Source of the DNA: an uncultured Paracoccaceae bacterium
Lineage (GTDB): Bacteria; Pseudomonadota; Alphaproteobacteria; Rhodobacterales; Rhodobacteraceae
Direction: 5' to 3'
Assembly (NCBI GenBank): GCA_947493145.1
Contig: CANLPZ010000002.1
Span: 186,001 to 250,000 of the forward strand
Length of the DNA: 64,000 nt
The notes under the pieces are model-generated. The model had not been told where the DNA came from. It saw nothing but the letters and a program-made list of their open reading frames with translations, and made no database searches. A program made the translations under genes and the position numbers. Below, piece after piece: positions 54,560-63,499 of the stretch (position 1 is the first letter of the stretch; each line of letters starts with the position of its first letter).

Positions 54560-55486
54560 ATGACTCATTTTCTTGATATTCACAAAACGTCCAAAGCGGA
54601 TTTGCGCAACATTCTTGACGTAGCAAAAACTGTAAAAGACGCACGCGCAGGTTTGCCGAAAGCCACGCTTGACGCTGAACAACCGTTGGCCGGTCACATG
54701 GTCGCGTTGATTTTTGAAAAGCCGTCAACGCGAACACGCGTTTCGTTTGACGTTGGTGTTCGTCAAATGGGTGGCCAGACAATGGTGTTGTCTGGTCAGG
54801 ATATGCAATTGGGCCACGGTGAAACCATTGCTGACACGGCCCGTGTTTTGTCGCGTTATGTCGATATGATCATGATCCGAACCTTTGAAGAGGACACATT
54901 GCTGGAACTTGCCGACCACGCGACTGTGCCGGTGATCAATGGGCTGACCAACCGCACCCACCCGTGTCAAATCATGGCGGACATTTTGACGTTTGAGGAA
55001 CATCGCGGCCCGATCAAAGGAAAAAAGGTCGTTTGGGTCGGTGATGGCAACAATGTTTGTGCGTCCTTCTTGCATGCGGCAGGTCAATTTGGATTTGATA
55101 TGACGTTTACGGGGCCTGAAACGCTGGACCCTGAACAAGAGTTTATTGATCTCGCGCGGGCCGAAGGATCAACAATTGAGATCGTTCGTGACCCGTTCGA
55201 AGCTGTCAAAGGTGCCGATTTGGTCGTCGCGGACACATGGGTTTCCATGCATGACAGCCAAACGACAAAAGAGCGGCGTCACAATCAGTTACGTGCGTAT
55301 CAAGTCAATGACGAATTGATGAGCCATGCAAAACCAGACAGCTTGTTTATGCATTGTTTACCAGCGCACCGCGAAGAAGAGGCAACATCTAGCGTGATGG
55401 ATGGGCCGCATTCGGTTATCTTTGACGAGGCTGAAAACCGGTTGCATGCACAAAAGGCTGTCATGCGCTGGTGTCTTGGCAAATAA
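54560..55486 (+). CDS. argF: Ornithine carbamoyltransferase
   Basis: Joins ornithine and carbamoyl phosphate (from CarAB) to citrulline. The 308 residues contain the carbamoyl-phosphate loop [19 protein letters not shown], and the ornithine-site FMHCLPAHR. Start ATG 54560 ([14 protein letters not shown]) is the usual N-terminus. A likely terminator follows. Confidence 0.96.
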   Translation: MTHFLDIHKTSKADLRNILDVAKTVKDARAGLPKATLDAEQPLAGHMVALIFEKPSTRTRVSFDVGVRQMGGQTMVLSGQDMQLGHGETIADTARVLSRYVDMIMIRTFEEDTLLELADHATVPVINGLTNRTHPCQIMADILTFEEHRGPIKGKKVVWVGDGNNVCASFLHAAGQFGFDMTFTGPETLDPEQEFIDLARAEGSTIEIVRDPFEAVKGADLVVADTWVSMHDSQTTKERRHNQLRAYQVNDELMSHAKPDSLFMHCLPAHREEEATSSVMDGPHSVIFDEAENRLHAQKAVMRWCLGK

Positions 55487-55496
55487 CGGCACTGCG

Positions 55497-55524
55497 CGGC
55501 CCATGTTTGGCGGGGCCCGTTTTC
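55497..55524 (+). terminator. Probable argF terminator
   Basis: GGCCC (55498-55502) pairs with GGGCC (55513-55517); CCGTTTTC follows. A short but G/C-rich stem, 11 bases after the argF stop. Confidence 0.5.
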
Positions 55525-55613
55525 GTCGATGGTCTGAAAAACAGTTCGTGGAACTTGGTTGAGCAAAGCTTTGCCATGTGAAATAGCTATTGGAAATCAC
55601 AACAGGGGTTTTT

Positions 55614-57020
55614 ATGGCGGATCTGGCGAAAATCGGTGTTTACGGGCTTGGAACAATGGGCAGCGCTTTGGCGTTGAACATTGCAGAAAATGGATTTGAT
55701 GTCGCGGTCACAAACCGTGAAACAAGTTGGATCAAGGATTTCGTGGCAGAAGCCGGTGCGTTGTCGGATCGGATAACAGGCTACGAAAGCTTGGATAGCT
55801 TTATTCAGGGCCTTTCGAAGCCACGCACCATTTTGTTTATGATTCCATCGACTAAGCCGATGGATGATATGATCGAAACGATCAGCCCGTTGTTGGACGA
55901 AGGCGACACCATTATTGATGGTGGAAATGCGAATTTCCACGATACGCGTCGCAGATCAGCTTTATGTGCTGAACGCGGGTTACATTTTGTCGGCATGGGC
56001 GTTTCGGGGGGCGAAGCAGGTGCACGTAAAGGGCCATCAATGATGGTTGGCGGGACCGCGGCCAGTTGGACCGAATTGAAACCTGTCGCAGAAGCGATTT
56101 CGGCAAAGTTTGAAGGCAACCCTTGTGTTGATCACCTTGGGCCTGATGGCGCTGGGCATTTTGTTAAAACGGTCCACAATGGTATCGAATACGCTGACAT
56201 GCAGCTGATCGCGGAGGCGCATAGCCTGTTGCACAACGGGGCCGGAATGAGCCACGCAGATGTTGGCGGTCTGTTTGAGAACTGGGATAAGGGTGCGCTG
56301 AAATCCTATCTCATGGAAATCACAGCAAAAACTTTGCAGGCTACGGATACAGTCACGGGAAAACCGATGGTTGACGTCATCCTTGATAAAGCAGGGCAAA
56401 AAGGAACTGGACGTTGGACGGTGATTGAGGCGGTCAAAATGGGCCAATCCGCGACAATTATCGAAGCCGCTGTTGCCGCACGTGCGTGGTCGTCTGAAAA
56501 ACCGATGCGCGAAACGGCTGAGACAATTTTGGGCGGACATCGTGCTGCCATCGAATTGGACCCAACCGTGTTGGAACAAGCGCTTCTGGCGGCACGTGTT
56601 TTGGATTACGCCCAAGGTTTCCGTATCTTAAAGGCTGCTGCCGATGAATATGATTGGCCGCTGGATTATGCACGTATCGCAGAAATTTGGCGGGCAGGTT
56701 GTATTATTCGTTCCGCTTTGTTGGATGATATTTCCGATGCTTTCCGATCCGAATTGCCCGAGGGTCAGCTCATTCTTGCCCCGAAATTTGCAGACGTGTT
56801 GAAACAGGGTGTTCCTGCTTTGCGCGAGGTCGTCGCAAAGGCCGTTTCCGCGGGTTACGCAATTCCGGCACTAACGTCGGCGATTGGATTTTATGACAGC
56901 CTCCGTCAGGGGCGCGGCACTGCAAATGTTATTCAGTCACAACGCGATTATTTTGGGTACCATGGGTTTGAACGTGTGGATGCCGAAGGCGCGCATCACG
57001 GGTCTTGGTGGGACAAATAA
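55614..57020 (+). CDS. gnd: 6-phosphogluconate dehydrogenase, decarboxylating
   Basis: Oxidative pentose phosphate enzyme giving ribulose 5-phosphate and NADPH. The 468-residue long form has VYGLGTMGSALALNIAENGF at the coenzyme fold, MGVSGGEAGARKGPSMMVGG, and KTVHNGIEYADMQ with the catalytic Lys. Start ATG 55614. Convergent with hrpB with one base between stops. Confidence 0.96.
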   Translation: MADLAKIGVYGLGTMGSALALNIAENGFDVAVTNRETSWIKDFVAEAGALSDRITGYESLDSFIQGLSKPRTILFMIPSTKPMDDMIETISPLLDEGDTIIDGGNANFHDTRRRSALCAERGLHFVGMGVSGGEAGARKGPSMMVGGTAASWTELKPVAEAISAKFEGNPCVDHLGPDGAGHFVKTVHNGIEYADMQLIAEAHSLLHNGAGMSHADVGGLFENWDKGALKSYLMEITAKTLQATDTVTGKPMVDVILDKAGQKGTGRWTVIEAVKMGQSATIIEAAVAARAWSSEKPMRETAETILGGHRAAIELDPTVLEQALLAARVLDYAQGFRILKAAADEYDWPLDYARIAEIWRAGCIIRSALLDDISDAFRSELPEGQLILAPKFADVLKQGVPALREVVAKAVSAGYAIPALTSAIGFYDSLRQGRGTANVIQSQRDYFGYHGFERVDAEGAHHGSWWDK

Positions 57021-57021
57021 G

Positions 57022-59442
57022 CTACGTTCCGCGCGGTTTCGCACGCAAGGTTGGGTCGGCCTTTGTCGGGTCTTCCGGCCACGGATGTCGCGGATACCGG
57101 CCGCGCATGTCTTTGCGTACATCGGAATAAGAACTCGCCCAAAATGCGGGAATGTCCATGGTCGTTTGCAACGGGCGCTGTGCGGGCGACAAAAGAGTTA
57201 CTTGTAATGGATTGCCCGCGACGGTCGGATGAATTGTTGTTCCGAACATTTCTTGAATGCGTAGCGAAATTGCTGGCACGTCGCCGCTGTAATCGATGGG
57301 AATTTTCCGGCCCATAGGTGTTTCAAACGCGGGCGGGGTGGATGCATCAAGTTGTGTTTGTTGTGTCCAATCTAACATCGCGGTCAGCGCGGGTGTCGCG
57401 TCAAAGGATTTCCATTGATCCGCGTTCGTGACATTGCTGAGGAACGGCAGCAGCCAAACGTCCAATGTATCAAGCAGTGTTTGCTCGCTTAGATCAGGAA
57501 GCGTTGGGTCGGATTCACGTGCCAGTGCAACGCGCGCGCGGAATAAATTTGCGCGTTTGGAAAACTTAAATCCAAGGTCGCGCACCCCATCCAACATTGC
57601 CTGTGCTTTTTCGTCGTCAGTTGCGTCGTTCCATCGTTGATCTGTTAAAACCAAATGTCCGAAACGCTCTTGTTTCCGCGCGATTATTTTCCGGTCCCGT
57701 TTTGACCAGTGACACGTATTGAGCCATTGGATTTGGTGGTTGAATATTTCCCGCAATTCGGCTTCGGAAATTGCAATTGCTTGCCGAATTTTTGCCTCTC
57801 GTGTGTCGCCATCTAAATCGGTCGCAACAATCAGGCGTTGTTGGGCCAATGGATCGTGCGGGTCAAGATAGGCGCCTTTCCCGCCCGATAAGATAAAGCG
57901 CGGTGCGTCCCCATCGCGGCGCAGCCCGACACGGTCGGGGTAGGCAAGTGCGATAAGCTGTGCGTCGGTCAGATCACCGGTGTCTTTCGCGAAATTCCGA
58001 AGACGTTTGGCTTCTAGCTTGATGCGTTTCAAAGCACCTGCGTTGACGGTTGCGTTGTCTTGCCCGCGCACCACACGCAGGCGCGCAGAAATGTCGCTCC
58101 CTTGGCCGATCATGATGTCGCGTTCACCGAGCACGGCGGCGACATCAGCGGCATTACGACCCCCAGTCGCCAACATATGTGCAAGCCGTGGATGGGTTGG
58201 AATTTTTGCAATGGCTTTGCCATGCGGCGTTAATTTGCCATCGTGTAGTGCACCCAGTTTGGTTAACAGTTCCTTGGCTGTCGCGAGTGCCCCCTCTGGT
58301 GGACGGGTCAAAAAGGCAAGGTCCTCTATTGGACTGCCCCAAAGCGCCAGTTCCAACGCGAGACCGGACAAATCTGCTGCGGCAATTTCCGGCGGCGGGA
58401 AGGTGGCCATCGCGCCATCTTGTCCTTTGGTCCAATGTTTGTAACACCGCCCAGCCTGTACACGACCAGCGCGCCCCATCCGTTGTGTCGCCTCTGCTTG
58501 TGTGACATTTTCAGTGACCAGTTTTGACATGCCGGAATTTGGATCGAAACGTGCACGTCGCGACCGACCCGTATCAACAACAACGGTGACATCTTGGATC
58601 GTTAGCGACGTTTCCGCGATAGAGGTCGCAAGCACGACTTTGCGTCCTGTCAAGGCAGGGGCAATTGCCTTTTGCTGAGCGGCAAATGGCATGGCGCCAA
58701 ATAGGGGGTGAATGCTGCAATCTGGTGGTAGATTTAAAGCAGCTTCAACCCGACGGATTTCACCCTCGCCTGGAAGAAAAACCAAAACGCTGCCATCGGT
58801 TTCGGAGACGGATTTTTCCACCAATCTTGCAACCGACTGTTCAAACCGGACGGATTTAGACACCGGTTTGTCGAGCCAAATTGGTGTCACGTCAAAACTA
58901 CGGCCCTGACTGGTGACCAAAGGCGCGTCGTCCAACAATTTTGCGACGGGTTCTGCATCCAACGTCGCCGACATCACGATGATGCAAAGATCATCCCGCA
59001 AGGCTTGACGTGCTTCCCAAACCAAAGCCAACCCCAAGTCGGCGTTTAATGATCGTTCGTGAAATTCATCGAAAATGACGGCACCGATCCCATCTAGCGA
59101 TGGATCAGTCTGTACCATTCGGGTCAAAACACCTTCGGTGACGACCTCAATTTTGGTGTCGTTTGAGACACGCTTATCGCCACGCATTGTGTATCCAACA
59201 GTGTGCCCAACCTTTTCACCCAAGGTGGTTGCCATGCGATCCGCGGCCGCACGCGCCGCCAACCGGCGCGGTTCCAGCATCAAAATGCGTCCATCGATGA
59301 GATTGGAATTCATCAATGCCAACGGAACCACCGTTGTTTTACCAGCTCCTGGTGGGGCCTGTAACACGGCGCGTTTATGCGCCTTTATTGCGTCAAGCAA
59401 TTGGGGCAGGGCCGCGGATATGGGGAGGTCCGTTTCAAACAC
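57022..59442 (-). CDS. hrpB: ATP-dependent helicase HrpB
   Basis: A DExH-box RNA-helicase-like protein, about 806 residues. Walker A is QAPPGAGKTTVVPLAL, motif II is FDEFHERSL (DEFH instead of DEAH), motif III SATLDAE, motif VI QRMGRAGR, and the C-terminal HrpB-specific domain ends with RYPKHPWPE-like RYPRHPWPEDP. The start is uncertain: GTG 59442 (VFETDLPIS) fits the family N-terminus, while a TTG at 59487 would extend it 15 residues. Divergent from meaB, whose leader overlaps any longer version. Function in the cell is unclear. Confidence 0.92.
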   Translation of the reverse strand: MFETDLPISAALPQLLDAIKAHKRAVLQAPPGAGKTTVVPLALMNSNLIDGRILMLEPRRLAARAAADRMATTLGEKVGHTVGYTMRGDKRVSNDTKIEVVTEGVLTRMVQTDPSLDGIGAVIFDEFHERSLNADLGLALVWEARQALRDDLCIIVMSATLDAEPVAKLLDDAPLVTSQGRSFDVTPIWLDKPVSKSVRFEQSVARLVEKSVSETDGSVLVFLPGEGEIRRVEAALNLPPDCSIHPLFGAMPFAAQQKAIAPALTGRKVVLATSIAETSLTIQDVTVVVDTGRSRRARFDPNSGMSKLVTENVTQAEATQRMGRAGRVQAGRCYKHWTKGQDGAMATFPPPEIAAADLSGLALELALWGSPIEDLAFLTRPPEGALATAKELLTKLGALHDGKLTPHGKAIAKIPTHPRLAHMLATGGRNAADVAAVLGERDIMIGQGSDISARLRVVRGQDNATVNAGALKRIKLEAKRLRNFAKDTGDLTDAQLIALAYPDRVGLRRDGDAPRFILSGGKGAYLDPHDPLAQQRLIVATDLDGDTREAKIRQAIAISEAELREIFNHQIQWLNTCHWSKRDRKIIARKQERFGHLVLTDQRWNDATDDEKAQAMLDGVRDLGFKFSKRANLFRARVALARESDPTLPDLSEQTLLDTLDVWLLPFLSNVTNADQWKSFDATPALTAMLDWTQQTQLDASTPPAFETPMGRKIPIDYSGDVPAISLRIQEMFGTTIHPTVAGNPLQVTLLSPAQRPLQTTMDIPAFWASSYSDVRKDMRGRYPRHPWPEDPTKADPTLRAKPRGT

Positions 59443-59515
59443 AGCACCTATATGCGTTAGACGGTCCGCCTCGTCCACTCTTGCCAAGCAGTTTTGTCCA
59501 AGGCATCAACGACCC

Positions 59516-60520
59516 ATGGACATAGAAACCTTAACAGAAAAAATTTTGGCAGGTGATCGGCGTGCATTGGCACGTGCGATCACGCTGGTTGAAAGCGGTC
59601 GTGGCGATCATCGCACACAGGCAAATTTAGTGTTGAGCACACTGGCGCGATCCGGACGACAGGCATTGCGCATTGGGCTATCTGGCACGCCGGGTGTTGG
59701 GAAGTCGACATTTATTGAAAGTTTTGGGCTTTATTTAACTGGGCAAGGGTTGAAGGTCGCTGTCTTGGCCGTTGATCCGTCTTCGACGCGTTCAGGCGGG
59801 TCCATTTTGGGCGACAAAACACGGATGGAACGTCTGTCACGTGATCCAAATGCATTTATTCGGCCGTCGCCATCACAATCGCACCTTGGTGGGGTTGCAC
59901 GCCGCACGCGCGATGCGATTGCGATTTGCGAGGCCGCAGGGTTTGATGTGGTATTGATCGAAACAGTTGGCGTTGGGCAATCCGAAACGATGGTGTCGGA
60001 AATGTCAGATGTCTTTGCCTTGCTATTGGCGCCGGCGGGTGGGGATGAACTGCAAGGCGTGAAGCGCGGAATTATGGAGATTGCCGACCTCATATTGGTG
60101 AACAAAGCTGATGGTGATTTGAAACCTGTCGCAACACGAACCTGTGCGGACTATTCTGGTGCCCTTCGGCTGATGCGGAAACGACCACAAGATCCCGAAG
60201 ATTTCCCCAAAGCCATGACAATGTCGGCCCTGAACGAAAACGGCTTAGCTGACGTTTGGACCGAAATCAGCGCCCTAACGAAATGGCGTCGTGAAAACGG
60301 TATTTTTGATACGACGCGCCGTCATCAAGCCGCGATCAGATTCGACAAAGAGCTTGAAACGTCGTTGCTTGATTTCATGTATTCGAATGTGTTGTCGTCG
60401 GATGACGTTGTAAAAGCACGAGAAAGCGCCATCGCGGGGCAGGACGATATTGCGGCGTCGGTTGAAAAAGTCATGGACAAAGTCGCCAGTTCGTTCAACG
60501 TTAAGCCCGACGAAACATAG
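59516..60520 (+). CDS. meaB: Methylmalonyl-CoA mutase-associated GTPase
   Basis: G3E-family chaperone that protects and reloads cobalamin in methylmalonyl-CoA mutase. The 334 residues have P-loop GLSGTPGVGKST, the switch stretch VLAVDPSSTRSGGSILGDKT, IETVGVGQSE, and guanine motif VNKADGD. Works in the same route as mce at 46.7 kb; the mutase is outside the window. Confidence 0.95.
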   Translation: MDIETLTEKILAGDRRALARAITLVESGRGDHRTQANLVLSTLARSGRQALRIGLSGTPGVGKSTFIESFGLYLTGQGLKVAVLAVDPSSTRSGGSILGDKTRMERLSRDPNAFIRPSPSQSHLGGVARRTRDAIAICEAAGFDVVLIETVGVGQSETMVSEMSDVFALLLAPAGGDELQGVKRGIMEIADLILVNKADGDLKPVATRTCADYSGALRLMRKRPQDPEDFPKAMTMSALNENGLADVWTEISALTKWRRENGIFDTTRRHQAAIRFDKELETSLLDFMYSNVLSSDDVVKARESAIAGQDDIAASVEKVMDKVASSFNVKPDET

Positions 60521-60556
60521 TCAAATTTGATTAAACCCATTTTTTTGGAGAAGACA

Positions 60557-60997
60557 TTGCGTGTCCTGAAATCGCTTCCTGCAACAAGTAAAAAAGTTTT
60601 TATCGTTGGTGCGGCGTTGTCTTTAACGGCGTGTGGTCAACTGCCAGGTGCGTCAGTGCCGATGCAAAGCGGATCTAATGTTACCTCAGCGCGAGCCGCG
60701 ATTAATTCCTGTGTGCCGAACGCGAAACGATCAGGACAAACCGCCGTCACGTCGAGCTATGTCGCCGGTGTTGTGCTGGGGGGGATAATTGTTGGGCCAA
60801 TTGTTGTTGCAAGCAACCAAGAATCGATTCGTCGTTCGGGTGAATTCAATGGGGTTGATCGCTGTCTCGCGGATCTCGGTTACCAACGTCGAGAATTGAC
60901 CCAAAGCGAAATAGCAATGTTGCGTTCCGTGCCTGAGCAAAACCGGCAAGAGTTGCTCAATCGGTTGATTGAGGGCGAAAATATCGTAGGTTCCTGA
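60557..60997 (+). CDS. Putative lipoprotein with glycine-zipper-like segment
   Basis: A 146-residue protein. GGAG lies six bases before TTG 60557; an in-frame TTG at 60527 is the alternative. The signal ends at the lipobox LTAC. A Gly-rich hydrophobic stretch VAGVVLGGIIVGPIVVAS resembles a glycine zipper and may insert in a membrane. A Cys pair (SCVPNAK; RCLADLGY) follows the pattern of small envelope proteins. No function known. Confidence 0.72.
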   Translation: MRVLKSLPATSKKVFIVGAALSLTACGQLPGASVPMQSGSNVTSARAAINSCVPNAKRSGQTAVTSSYVAGVVLGGIIVGPIVVASNQESIRRSGEFNGVDRCLADLGYQRRELTQSEIAMLRSVPEQNRQELLNRLIEGENIVGS

Positions 60998-61086
60998 ATT
61001 TCTTGGCCTTTGGGTTGCGTATTTTCGCGATTTAATATCGTCATTTGAAGTTGCGCAGTTAGGTCGATTTATAGGGGCTCAAGGGC

Positions 61087-61115
61087 TTGACGTTGATCAG
61101 GAATAGTCTTATTCC
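61087..61115 (+). promoter_or_regulatory. Putative rpmB promoter
   Basis: TTGACG (61087-61092), 17-base spacer, TATTCC (61110-61115). The -10 overlaps the dyad GGAATA-N4-TATTCC (61100-61115). Would start transcription about 70 bases before rpmB. Confidence 0.5.
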
Positions 61116-61132
61116 ACCGCAACTGAATTACG

Positions 61133-61155
61133 AGGCCCAGCGTTTGGCGGGGCCT
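61133..61155 (+). promoter_or_regulatory. Leader hairpin before rpmB
   Basis: AGGCCC / GGGCCT with an 11-base loop followed by TTTG, between the predicted promoter and rpmB. May be a weak attenuator or a target for ribosomal-protein feedback. Confidence 0.4.
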
Positions 61156-61194
61156 TTGATCGTTCTGAACGAACACGAACCGAAGGAAATGACC

Positions 61195-61482
61195 ATGTCA
61201 CGCGTCTGCGAATTGACCGGTAAGGGCCCAATGGTTGGCAACAACGTGAGCCACGCCAACAACAAAACAAAACGGCGTTTTTTGCCGAACTTGAACGATG
61301 TGACCCTGTCTTCGGACGTTTTGGGCCGCTCTTTCAAATTGCGTATTTCAGCCGCCGCTTTGCGTACTGTTGACCACCGTGGTGGTTTGGACAGCTTTAT
61401 GGCCAAAGCAAAAGACGCAGAATTGTCTGCGAACGCGCTGAAGATCAAAAAAGAAATCGCTAAAGCACAGGCTTCTGCGTAA
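61195..61482 (+). CDS. rpmB: 50S ribosomal protein L28
   Basis: A 95-residue ribosomal protein starting [20 protein letters not shown], with the [15 protein letters not shown]-binding stretch; length and C-terminal [13 protein letters not shown] are typical of Rhodobacterales. It is the zinc-independent form, without CxxC pairs. ATG 61195 has AAGGA seven bases upstream; a closer ATG at 61189 is badly spaced. Followed by a terminator. Confidence 0.97.
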   Translation: MSRVCELTGKGPMVGNNVSHANNKTKRRFLPNLNDVTLSSDVLGRSFKLRISAAALRTVDHRGGLDSFMAKAKDAELSANALKIKKEIAKAQASA

Positions 61483-61505
61483 GTTTCTTTTTTGTCCAAG
61501 ATTTA

Positions 61506-61536
61506 AAACCCGTAGCATTTGCTGCGGGTTTTTTTG
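61506..61536 (+). terminator. rpmB intrinsic terminator
   Basis: ACCCGTAGC / GCTGCGGGT with ATTT loop (one G-U pair) and seven T, 26 bases after the L28 stop. Confidence 0.92.
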
Positions 61537-61603
61537 TTTTGCGTTTTGTTTGTGGCTGGTTTCGCAATAGACTGCTTGCAGAAAAACAGTATGGGGGCCT
61601 CAC

Positions 61604-62029
61604 GTGAAACGACCTTTGCATCTTTGGATCGTTGGAATTCTGTCGGTGTTGTGGAATGCCATAGGGGCGTTTGACTACGTTGCCACCAACGCACGTCTTG
61701 ATTGGTACATCGCAGCGCTTTCACCCGAACAACTGGACTATTTTGACGCATTTCCAACCTGGCTTAGCGGAGCATGGGCCATTGCAATTTGGTTTAGCGT
61801 GATTGGCGCTTTGTGTCTTTTGTTCAAAAGCAGGTTTGCTGTCATCGCCTTTCTGGTTTCGCTGATCGCGATGTGTGTCACGACGATCTATAATTACATA
61901 TTGTCACCGATCAAAGCGCAGGACGTCACGGGCGATTTCGCGATCTATTTCTCGATCTTGATCTTTGTGTTAGGGGTCGCTCAGTTTGTTTACGCACGTG
62001 CTATGAAACGCGGCGGTTATTTAAACTGA
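61604..62029 (+). CDS. Four-helix conserved membrane protein
   Basis: A 141-residue inner-membrane protein with four predicted helices. Conserved-looking parts are LHLWIVGILSVLWNAIGAFD and LLFKSRFAVIAFLVSLI. Similar proteins in related bacteria carry loose labels such as sugar transporter without evidence. It shares one base with the phosphatase start (TGATG), so the two are cotranslated. Confidence 0.75.
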   Translation: MKRPLHLWIVGILSVLWNAIGAFDYVATNARLDWYIAALSPEQLDYFDAFPTWLSGAWAIAIWFSVIGALCLLFKSRFAVIAFLVSLIAMCVTTIYNYILSPIKAQDVTGDFAIYFSILIFVLGVAQFVYARAMKRGGYLN

Positions 62030-62490
62030 TGAAAGTCCTTTTTGTTTGTTTAGGTAATATTTGCCGCTCGCCCGCGGCCGAAGGTGTATTTCGTGATCTT
62101 TGTCCCGAAGTCGAAACCGACAGTGCCGGAACCGCTGGTTGGCATATTGGGAAACCACCCTATGCGCCGATGATGGACGCGGCTAGGGCAAGAGGCCTTG
62201 ATTACACAGATCTGCGCGCACGTCAGTTTATGCGCAACGATTTCGATCGGTTTGATTTGATCGTTGTTATGGACGATCAAAACTTAGCGGATGTGGAACG
62301 GATGCGACCTGATGGTTCCAAAACACCTGTTAGGCTGTTCACAGATTTTGCAGATACGCCAATGAGCGAAGTCCCTGACCCGTACTATACACGCGATTTC
62401 GACGGCGCGTTGGATCTGATTTCAGATTGCGCAAAAGGATTGCGCGATCAGCTGCAAACGGCAACCGCGACGTCAGCAAACTCTTTGTAA
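62029..62490 (+). CDS. Low-molecular-weight protein-tyrosine phosphatase
   Basis: A 153-residue phosphatase with the P-loop VCLGNICRSP (Cys7, Arg13) and the acid/base Asp in DPYYTRDF. Bacterial members control exopolysaccharide tyrosine kinases or act in arsenate reduction-like roles; no partner is nearby. Its end overlaps the convergent hypothetical gene by 43 bases. Confidence 0.93.
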   Translation: MKVLFVCLGNICRSPAAEGVFRDLCPEVETDSAGTAGWHIGKPPYAPMMDAARARGLDYTDLRARQFMRNDFDRFDLIVVMDDQNLADVERMRPDGSKTPVRLFTDFADTPMSEVPDPYYTRDFDGALDLISDCAKGLRDQLQTATATSANSL

Positions 62491-62759
62491 CGCTTCCAAA
62501 ATTTTTCTTTTGCGCGATTGTCTGATTGTCGTGTGTCTTGGGCTTTTTGCGGTTCCTTGAAAAAGGTCGCCGCCGTTCGTTGATCACGTTTGCTCAACGT
62601 CATATCAGCGGCTTGCTGAATGCACCCGCACAGCTGACGTGTCGCCGCTTTGCGATCCGCCTTTAAACAGGCTGAGGAAATAGTGCTCGCCTGAACTACA
62701 TATGTCCCCGCAGGGATTAGAATTGCCGCGATAAGCGCTGCTTTTAACATCGTTTTCAT
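62448..62759 (-). CDS. Conserved hypothetical exported protein, 103 residues
   Basis: Signal peptide MKTMLKAALIAAILIPAGTY, then a helical domain with three Cys (SACLKADRKAATRQLCGCIQ) and the conserved FFKEPQKAQDTRQSDN. I recall relatives in Rhodobacterales misannotated as arginine transporter. ATG 62759 has GAGG upstream; ATG 62774 would add five residues. Function unknown. Confidence 0.75.
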   Translation of the reverse strand: MKTMLKAALIAAILIPAGTYVVQASTISSACLKADRKAATRQLCGCIQQAADMTLSKRDQRTAATFFKEPQKAQDTRQSDNRAKEKFWKRYKEFADVAVAVCS

Positions 62760-62924
62760 TTTTGCCTCGATCATCTTTGGGTGCCCACGTTGTCCGTGAT
62801 GTCTGTCCCATTATGAGCTCATGTTTAAATCTTACAGCAAACCCGTGGTTTTTCAATTCAGGTTTTCCAAACGCTTCCGTGATGAGTGTTTTTTCGCCTT
62901 TCCCACCATAGATGGGTTACATTT

Positions 62925-62940
62925 TGTCTCATATGAGACA
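62925..62940. promoter_or_regulatory. Perfect 16-bp palindrome, likely TetR operator
   Basis: TGTCTCATATGAGACA, perfect over 16 bases, ending 10 bases before the chosen start of the TetR gene. Its place argues that the TetR start is downstream of it, and that the regulator represses its own operon. Confidence 0.8.
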
Positions 62941-62950
62941 TCATTGCCTC

Positions 62951-63499
62951 ATGATTCGTGTCAAACTATCTTCTCGAGCGGCCGTTATAGAGGCGGCCTT
63001 TTTAACTTTTGCGACGCATCCGACTGCGACCCTTACCGATGTGGCAAAGACCGCAGGAGTCGGGCGTGCAACGTTGCATAGGCATTTCGCGTCTCGCGAT
63101 GCGTTAATGGAAACATTGGCGCGTGTTGCGATGGAGGAGCTGAATGCCGCGGTCGAAGACGCGACCAAAAACGCAACCTCGTATGGTCAGGCCTTAGAAC
63201 AAACACTGCACGCGATCATTCCTTTGGCCAATCGCCAGTGGTTTTTGTCGTCTGACACAGCAGCGATGAGTGACGATTTAACAGAACTCTATGCAAAGGA
63301 TCGTGCGGAACTGTGTGATGCGATCGAACATGCGCGCATCGAAGGATTGTTTTCATCTGATGCAACAACCGACTGGATCGCCGATGTTTTTGACGCATTG
63401 GTTTATGCCGCCTGGGGGCAGGTTCGCGACGAAAAACTGACCCCCAAACAAGCCGCGAATTTGGCTTGGACCACATTTATTAATGGAGTTGGAAAATGA
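62951..63499 (+). CDS. TetR/AcrR-family transcriptional regulator
   Basis: A 182-residue repressor. HTH at residues about 8-50: AAVIEAAFLTFATHPTATLT then DVAKTAGVGRATLHRHFASR. The C-terminal ligand domain has no distinctive motif. ATG 62951 follows the palindrome; earlier in-frame ATGs (62912, 62933) would read through it. The desaturase-family gene starts within its stop (ATGA), so regulator and enzyme form an operon that is presumably autorepressed. Confidence 0.88.
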   Translation: MIRVKLSSRAAVIEAAFLTFATHPTATLTDVAKTAGVGRATLHRHFASRDALMETLARVAMEELNAAVEDATKNATSYGQALEQTLHAIIPLANRQWFLSSDTAAMSDDLTELYAKDRAELCDAIEHARIEGLFSSDATTDWIADVFDALVYAAWGQVRDEKLTPKQAANLAWTTFINGVGK

